From an uncultured Saprospiraceae bacterium (GTDB taxonomy: Bacteria; Bacteroidota; Bacteroidia; Chitinophagales; Saprospiraceae), in contig CAKZLT010000159.1 in the NCBI GenBank assembly GCA_937127195.1, positions 1-9,550 of the forward strand: a stretch of 9,550 nt of DNA, in the 5' to 3' direction. Shown here in pieces: positions 5,827-9,550 of this stretch. How positions within the stretch are numbered: the stretch's first letter is position 1; the number at the start of each line of letters is the position of its first letter. The translations under genes and the position numbers were made by a program. The notes below the pieces were generated by a model. The model was given only the letters and a program-made list of their open reading frames with translations, was not told where the DNA came from and searched no databases.

Positions 5827-7602
5827 ATGAGTCAAGAGAAAGCTAAGAAAAACAAAATAGATTTTACCTTATTAAGTCGGGTTCTAGAGTTGGCAAAACC
5901 TTATCAATTGCTTTTTATTTTCTCAGGATTTTTAGCAATTATACTTGCGCCCTTAGGAGTTTTAACTCCTTATCTGATACAGCAAACCGTTGATAAACAC
6001 ATTTTGGGCATGGACAGTAGTGGCTTATTGCGGATGATGTTCATCTTAACAGCCGTTTTAATAATACGATCTGTACTTCAGTATATTTTTATTTATTCCA
6101 CTAATCTTTTGGGGCAATCCGTCATTCGAGATTTGCGCGTAAAAGTATTCAGACAGATTTCTAGTTTAAAACTAACCTACTTCGATACTACGCCTATCGG
6201 AACTTCAACGACTCGTACCATCAATGATATTGAAACCATCAATAGCGTTTTTTCTAAAGGCGTTATTACGATTGTGGCGGATGTACTTTCGTTGATTGTC
6301 GTTTTAGTAATTATGTTGAATACGAGTTGGAGGTTGACTTTGATTTGTCTGGTTACCTTTCCGTTTCTATTGATTAGTACTTATATTTTTAAAGAAAAAG
6401 TAAAAACGGCTTATCAAATAGTCCGAACGCAAATTTCTACTATGAATGCTTTCTTACAAGAACATATCACAGGAATGCGAATGGTTCAGATATTTAATGC
6501 GGAAGATAGAGAAATGAAGCGTTTTAAGAAAATCAACCGCGAATACACACAAGCCAATTTAGATACTATATTATACTATGCAGTTTATTTTCCTGTCATT
6601 GAAATTATCTCAGCGGCATCGCTCGGTTTGATGATTTGGTATGGTGCAAGAGGTGTTATCGGAGGAGAAGTAACACTCGGTTTACTGATTGCTTTTCCAT
6701 TATACTTGAATATGTTGTTTCGTCCGATGCGAATGTTGGCAGATAAATTCAACACCCTTCAAATGGGTTTAATTGCTGCACAGCGCGTTTTTGATGTATT
6801 AGATAGAACGGATAAGATTAAAAATACAGGAACTTTAAAACCCAAAAGGCTTGAAGGAAAACTAGAGTTTGATCATGTTCGTTTTGCTTATGTTGAAAAT
6901 GACTGGGTACTAAAAGATTTGAGTTTTGAGCTAGAAGCAGGTAAAACATTGGCAATTGTCGGAAGTACGGGTTCTGGAAAAACAACGATTATTAATATAC
7001 TTAATCGCTTTTATGATATTCAAGAAGGTCAAATTTTGATAGATGACCAAGATATTCAGAACTTTGATTTGGATGCTATGCGTCGCCGAATAGGGGTTGT
7101 TTTGCAAGATGTTTTCCTTTTTTCGGGTAGTGTTTTTGAAAATATAACCCTCCGCGACGAAAGCATCGCAAGAGAAAAAGTAATCGAAGCGGCCAAAATG
7201 ATTGGAGCGCATGAGTTCATAATGAAACTGCCCGACGGCTATGATTATCAAGTAATGGAACGCGGTGCGACGCTTTCAATGGGGCAGCGACAGTTGATTT
7301 CGTTTGTAAGAGCTTTAGTTTTTGACCCAGATATTTTGATTTTGGACGAAGCAACTTCCTCTATTGACCCCGAAACTGAGTCCGTTATTCAGTTCGCGAT
7401 AGAAACATTAATTGCCAAAAGAACGTCAATTATTATAGCGCATCGCCTTTCTACGATTCGTCATGCTGATAAAATCATGGTCTTGAAAAAAGGAGAAATT
7501 CAAGAACTCGGTTCTCACAAAGAGCTTTTACAAAACGAAAGCGGGCATTATAAAGAATTGTATGAAATGCAATTTGTCCAAAGAGAACAATTGCAAGAGT
7601 AG
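5827..7602 (+). CDS. ABC exporter, fused membrane and ATPase half-transporter (MdlB/MsbA type)
   Basis: This is a complete 591-residue half-transporter of normal length. Residues about 25-315 form the six-helix exporter transmembrane domain, with cytoplasmic coupling segments such as RDLRVKVFRQISSLKLTYFD. The nucleotide-binding domain follows from about 345. It has Walker A GSTGSGKT (379-386), Q-loop VLQD (Gln427), signature LSMGQ (483-487), Walker B ILILDE (Asp507, Glu508), D-loop SSID (511-514) and switch His539 in AHRLSTI. All catalytic residues are present. LSMGQ in place of LSGGQ, followed by RQLISFVRAL, is like the MdlB subgroup. The family exports lipids, drugs or peptides from the cytoplasm; the substrate is unknown. 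No second half-transporter adjoins it, so a homodimer or a distant partner is likely. The gene stands alone between related repeat sequences, divergent from the secreted beta-rich protein. Confidence 0.93.
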   Translation: MSQEKAKKNKIDFTLLSRVLELAKPYQLLFIFSGFLAIILAPLGVLTPYLIQQTVDKHILGMDSSGLLRMMFILTAVLIIRSVLQYIFIYSTNLLGQSVIRDLRVKVFRQISSLKLTYFDTTPIGTSTTRTINDIETINSVFSKGVITIVADVLSLIVVLVIMLNTSWRLTLICLVTFPFLLISTYIFKEKVKTAYQIVRTQISTMNAFLQEHITGMRMVQIFNAEDREMKRFKKINREYTQANLDTILYYAVYFPVIEIISAASLGLMIWYGARGVIGGEVTLGLLIAFPLYLNMLFRPMRMLADKFNTLQMGLIAAQRVFDVLDRTDKIKNTGTLKPKRLEGKLEFDHVRFAYVENDWVLKDLSFELEAGKTLAIVGSTGSGKTTIINILNRFYDIQEGQILIDDQDIQNFDLDAMRRRIGVVLQDVFLFSGSVFENITLRDESIAREKVIEAAKMIGAHEFIMKLPDGYDYQVMERGATLSMGQRQLISFVRALVFDPDILILDEATSSIDPETESVIQFAIETLIAKRTSIIIAHRLSTIRHADKIMVLKKGEIQELGSHKELLQNESGHYKELYEMQFVQREQLQE

Positions 7603-7656
7603 TTTTTTACTGACTACTAAGTACACTGTTTCAAAAGTTATTTAATGTTTCGTAAC

Positions 7657-7673
7657 GCGACGAGCCTCGTCGC
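7657..7673. repeat. GC-rich 17-nt palindrome, copy 1
   Basis: GCGACGAG, a central C, then CTCGTCGC form a perfect palindrome with eight-base arms. It stands out sharply from the AT-rich surroundings and is repeated exactly 48 bases on. The one-base centre means an RNA hairpin would lose its inner pairs; as DNA it could be a protein-binding site or a recombination site. Confidence 0.85.
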
Positions 7674-7704
7674 CACGCTAACAAAAGCGGCTTTTAATAG
7701 TCGG

Positions 7705-7721
7705 GCGACGAGCCTCGTCGC
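7705..7721. repeat. GC-rich 17-nt palindrome, copy 2
   Basis: This is identical to the copy at 7657-7673, inside the same fold-back element. The bases outside it (GCTATGTTAGCTTTTG) are roughly the reverse complement of those following copy 1, so the two units are arranged as an imperfect inverted pair. Confidence 0.85.
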
Positions 7722-7770
7722 GCTATGTTAGCTTTTGAAAATATAAATAAACTTTTGAAACAGTGTGTTA

Positions 7771-7825
7771 AGTAACGTCCAAAAAATAACTTGACAAATG
7801 ACGAAGTTATTTTTTCTCCGTTACT
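7771..7825. repeat. Interrupted 19-bp inverted repeat between the fold-back element and the ATPase gene
   Basis: AGTAACG (7771-7777) and AAAAAATAACTT (7781-7792) pair with AAGTTATTTTTT (7804-7815) and CGTTACT (7819-7825). Three unpaired bases lie on each side and the loop has 11 bases. The A-run/T-run ends could work as a terminator in either direction, for example for the exporter transcript. It lies 30 bases before the ATPase start codon, so a regulatory role there is equally possible. Confidence 0.7.
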
Positions 7826-7855
7826 AAACTGATTTTTATAAAAAAAGCAGGTGAA

Positions 7856-9550
7856 ATGAATCAGAAAAAAAAGAAAGAAGAGATTAAGAAGAAAATTAAT
7901 AAATACTTGAATGATTATAAAAAAGTAATAAAAGAACATTTGCTAATAGCAAAGGTTTGGGAACAAAACTATACCTTTTTTCAAAGCTTTTTTGGAAAAG
8001 AAAACTTAGAAAGAATAGAAAAATGGGAAGATATTCAAGTTATTGGTACGCATATTCATTCATTTCAAGACTTAGCTTTAGCTAAAGCTCGTGCTTTAGG
8101 AGAACGCCCAAATCACTCAATTGAACATTATAAAAAGGTATTTACTTATTTGAAATATGGAGAAGATGATGATAATGTAAGATTTAATAACTTATTAGAT
8201 TCCAAAAGTGGTTATAAGTTAGCATTTTTTGGAGAGTCTTCATTGAGTGAATTAATTGGAAATGCTCATGCTGATAAATATGTGTTTTATAATAAAAGAG
8301 ATATTAGTGCATTAGAATTTTTGGGATTTAAAGAGGAAGTTAAAGGTTTTCCTAAAAAATTTGGCGATAAATATATTGCTTATAATAAGTTAGTACAGGA
8401 AGAAATTTTGCCTCTATACGACGCTGCTAAAATTAATATTCCCAAAGAATATAAAAAATACCCTAAAAATATTTTATTAGACCAATTTTTTAATTGGTTA
8501 TATGAAAATGTAATTTTTACAACTGATAATAAGCAAGAAGAATTCGAAAAATCCGAAGTTAAGAAGCCTGAAGGGAAAATCACAAAAATTCTAATTAAAA
8601 ACTTTAATCAATTTAAAGATTTTGAGTTGGATTTAACCTATCCTTTAGGTCATGAAAAAGAAGGAAAGCCTTTGGATAAAATATGTTTTATTGGGCAAAG
8701 TGGAACAGGCAAAACCACTTTATTAAATTTGATTTATTCATTGACGGCTAATGACTTGAAAGATATTCCAGAAACACTTGGAAAAGAAGTCGAAATTTAC
8801 CACCGTCTAGCAGATAAAGCAGAAACTTATATCGAAGAGTTTAAAACTATTTTTAAAAATGGTCAAATTAAAACTGAATTGATTAAAGCCGAAATTAAAG
8901 ATAATTCAGGTGTTCAGAGTTTAGAGTCTTTTCCTCGACTAATGTATTTTCCGCCAGATATTGTACGACAGACCTATTTATTAAGTAAGGATTTGAAAGA
9001 TGTCAATTTGGGTTTTAATGAATATTCTATAAAAGATGAAATTTTAGATTTTCGTACTACTGAGGATAATGAGATTTCTAAGGTATGGGATAGCATTTTA
9101 TTCAAAACAAAGGCTTATAGAATTGAAGAAAATGATTATAAATTACAAATCGCTAATGTTGCAATTGGAGGAAACGGCAAATTAGACCAAGTAATAAAAA
9201 ACTATACTGATTGGAAAGATAAAACCATTAATCCAATAGAAATTTTTTCTAAAAACTTAGAAGAATTTTTAACTGCTTTTAATGTAAAAATTGCTTTAGA
9301 AATTCAAAAAACTAATGATTTACAATTTCTTCGTTTTGAGCCTTTACATGAAAATGGCTATGAAATTCCATCAAAATTTTTAAGTACAGGAACGAAGCAA
9401 ATCGTACTAAAAACGTTACCTTTTTTGGGGGTTGCTTCTGACGAACAAGAAGTCGCACCTTTAAATACTATCATTTTAATGGATGAACCAGAAAACTCAC
9501 TTTATCCTGATAGACAATATAAACTTGTAGAACACCTTGAAAATTTCACT
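7856..9550 (+). CDS. Two-domain SMC/OLD-like AAA ATPase with a novel N-terminal region (partial, 3' cut by window edge)
   Basis: One unbroken frame of 565 codons runs from the ATG at 7856, preceded by AGGTGAA, to the window edge. Residues 1-30 are Lys/Glu-rich and probably helical. Residues about 35-235 form a domain I cannot name with certainty, including RFNNLLDSKSGYKLAFFGESSLSELIGNAH, YNKRDISALEFLGF and LDQFFNWLYEN. This loosely recalls helical domains of McrB-like restriction ATPases. From about 245 an ABC-type ATPase follows: ITKILIKNFNQFKDFELDL, Walker A GQSGTGKTT (280-288), LMYFPPDI, signature LSTGTKQ (509-515) and Walker B IILMDEPENSLYPD with Asp543 and Glu544. About 220 residues separate Walker A from the signature, typical of AAA_15/AAA_21/OLD-like enzymes, many of which serve in phage defence or DNA repair. 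No membrane segment is seen. The function and any effector beyond the edge are unknown. Confidence 0.85.
   Translation, partial: MNQKKKKEEIKKKINKYLNDYKKVIKEHLLIAKVWEQNYTFFQSFFGKENLERIEKWEDIQVIGTHIHSFQDLALAKARALGERPNHSIEHYKKVFTYLKYGEDDDNVRFNNLLDSKSGYKLAFFGESSLSELIGNAHADKYVFYNKRDISALEFLGFKEEVKGFPKKFGDKYIAYNKLVQEEILPLYDAAKINIPKEYKKYPKNILLDQFFNWLYENVIFTTDNKQEEFEKSEVKKPEGKITKILIKNFNQFKDFELDLTYPLGHEKEGKPLDKICFIGQSGTGKTTLLNLIYSLTANDLKDIPETLGKEVEIYHRLADKAETYIEEFKTIFKNGQIKTELIKAEIKDNSGVQSLESFPRLMYFPPDIVRQTYLLSKDLKDVNLGFNEYSIKDEILDFRTTEDNEISKVWDSILFKTKAYRIEENDYKLQIANVAIGGNGKLDQVIKNYTDWKDKTINPIEIFSKNLEEFLTAFNVKIALEIQKTNDLQFLRFEPLHENGYEIPSKFLSTGTKQIVLKTLPFLGVASDEQEVAPLNTIILMDEPENSLYPDRQYKLVEHLENFT

Larger units (their letters stand above)
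7618..7774. mobile_element. MITE-like fold-back element with 17-bp terminal inverted repeats
   Basis: ACACTGTTTCAAAAGTT (7623-7639) is exactly inverted at 7750-7766. Inside lie two copies of a 17-nt palindrome (7657-7673 and 7705-7721) and inverted GCTAAC/GTTAGC pieces. TAAGTA occurs at 7618-7623 and again at 7769-7774. This could be a target-site duplication, but it overlaps the left repeat by one base and stands two bases off the right one. At about 150 bases with no coding frame, this looks like a non-autonomous miniature element. The parent transposase family is not recognised. Confidence 0.65.

Noticed and set aside
7598..7618. AGTAGT...ACTACT hairpin overlapping the exporter stop codon as a terminator
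   Set aside because: Only six base pairs, with the T-run in the loop instead of after the stem; the inverted repeat at 7771-7825 is a better candidate.
7694..7939. Minus-strand frame across the fold-back element and the ATPase start
   Set aside because: Its Phe-rich translation is the antisense of the Lys-rich ATPase N terminus and of repeat DNA.
8380..8583. Minus-strand frame inside the ATPase gene
   Set aside because: The plus-strand frame is open for 565 codons with clear ATPase motifs, so this is its antisense shadow.

Overview
The window is an AT-rich piece of a chromosome, most likely from a Bacteroidota bacterium of the Cytophagales or Flavobacteriia kind. This rests on a good TTG-N20-TAnnTTTG promoter (the Bacteroidota housekeeping pattern), weak or absent Shine-Dalgarno sequences, and several gene types typical of that phylum: a small secreted SPOR-like protein, a lipoprotein resembling DUF6503, and a beta-rich secreted protein resembling the Bacteroidota 'polymorphic toxin type 23' group. 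The genus cannot be told from the sequence.

Layout. Positions 1-254 hold the 3' end of ffh (signal recognition particle protein), followed by a strong hairpin (280-316) shared with a convergent gene for a secreted SPOR-like protein (437-799, minus). A plus-strand pair follows: a membrane-anchored glucosaminidase-fold protein (1090-1833) with a recognisable promoter, and a patatin-like phospholipase (1862-2626). Convergent to these is a Fur-family regulator (2758-3237, minus). Next comes a decayed ISAs1-type transposase fragment (about 3348-3773), then a lipoprotein (3818-4576, minus) and a signal-peptide-bearing beta-rich protein (4738-5745, minus). The latter is divergent from a complete MdlB/MsbA-type ABC exporter (5827-7602, plus). 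The last third (7856 to the window edge) is one long open frame with no stop inside the window. It encodes a two-part ATPase: a novel-looking N-terminal region of about 240 residues followed by an SMC/OLD-like ABC-type ATPase domain.

The intergenic DNA is the most unusual part. Between the exporter and the ATPase lies a roughly 150-bp fold-back element with 17-bp terminal inverted repeats, two copies of a GC-rich 17-nt palindrome and possible flanking direct repeats. It is followed at once by a second, independent inverted repeat (7771-7825). A partial copy of the fold-back element's end lies on the other side of the exporter (5743-5780), so the exporter gene sits between two related repeat ends. 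A different GC-rich repeat built on CCGTC units occurs twice (2713-2753 and 3774-3815), each time a few bases beyond the stop codon of a minus-strand gene.

The genes do not form one pathway: ffh, fur and the exporter look like housekeeping functions. The candidate for something less described is the terminal ATPase, whose partners, if any, lie beyond the right edge. A second candidate is the glucosaminidase-fold protein, which carries Leu where this family has its catalytic Glu.
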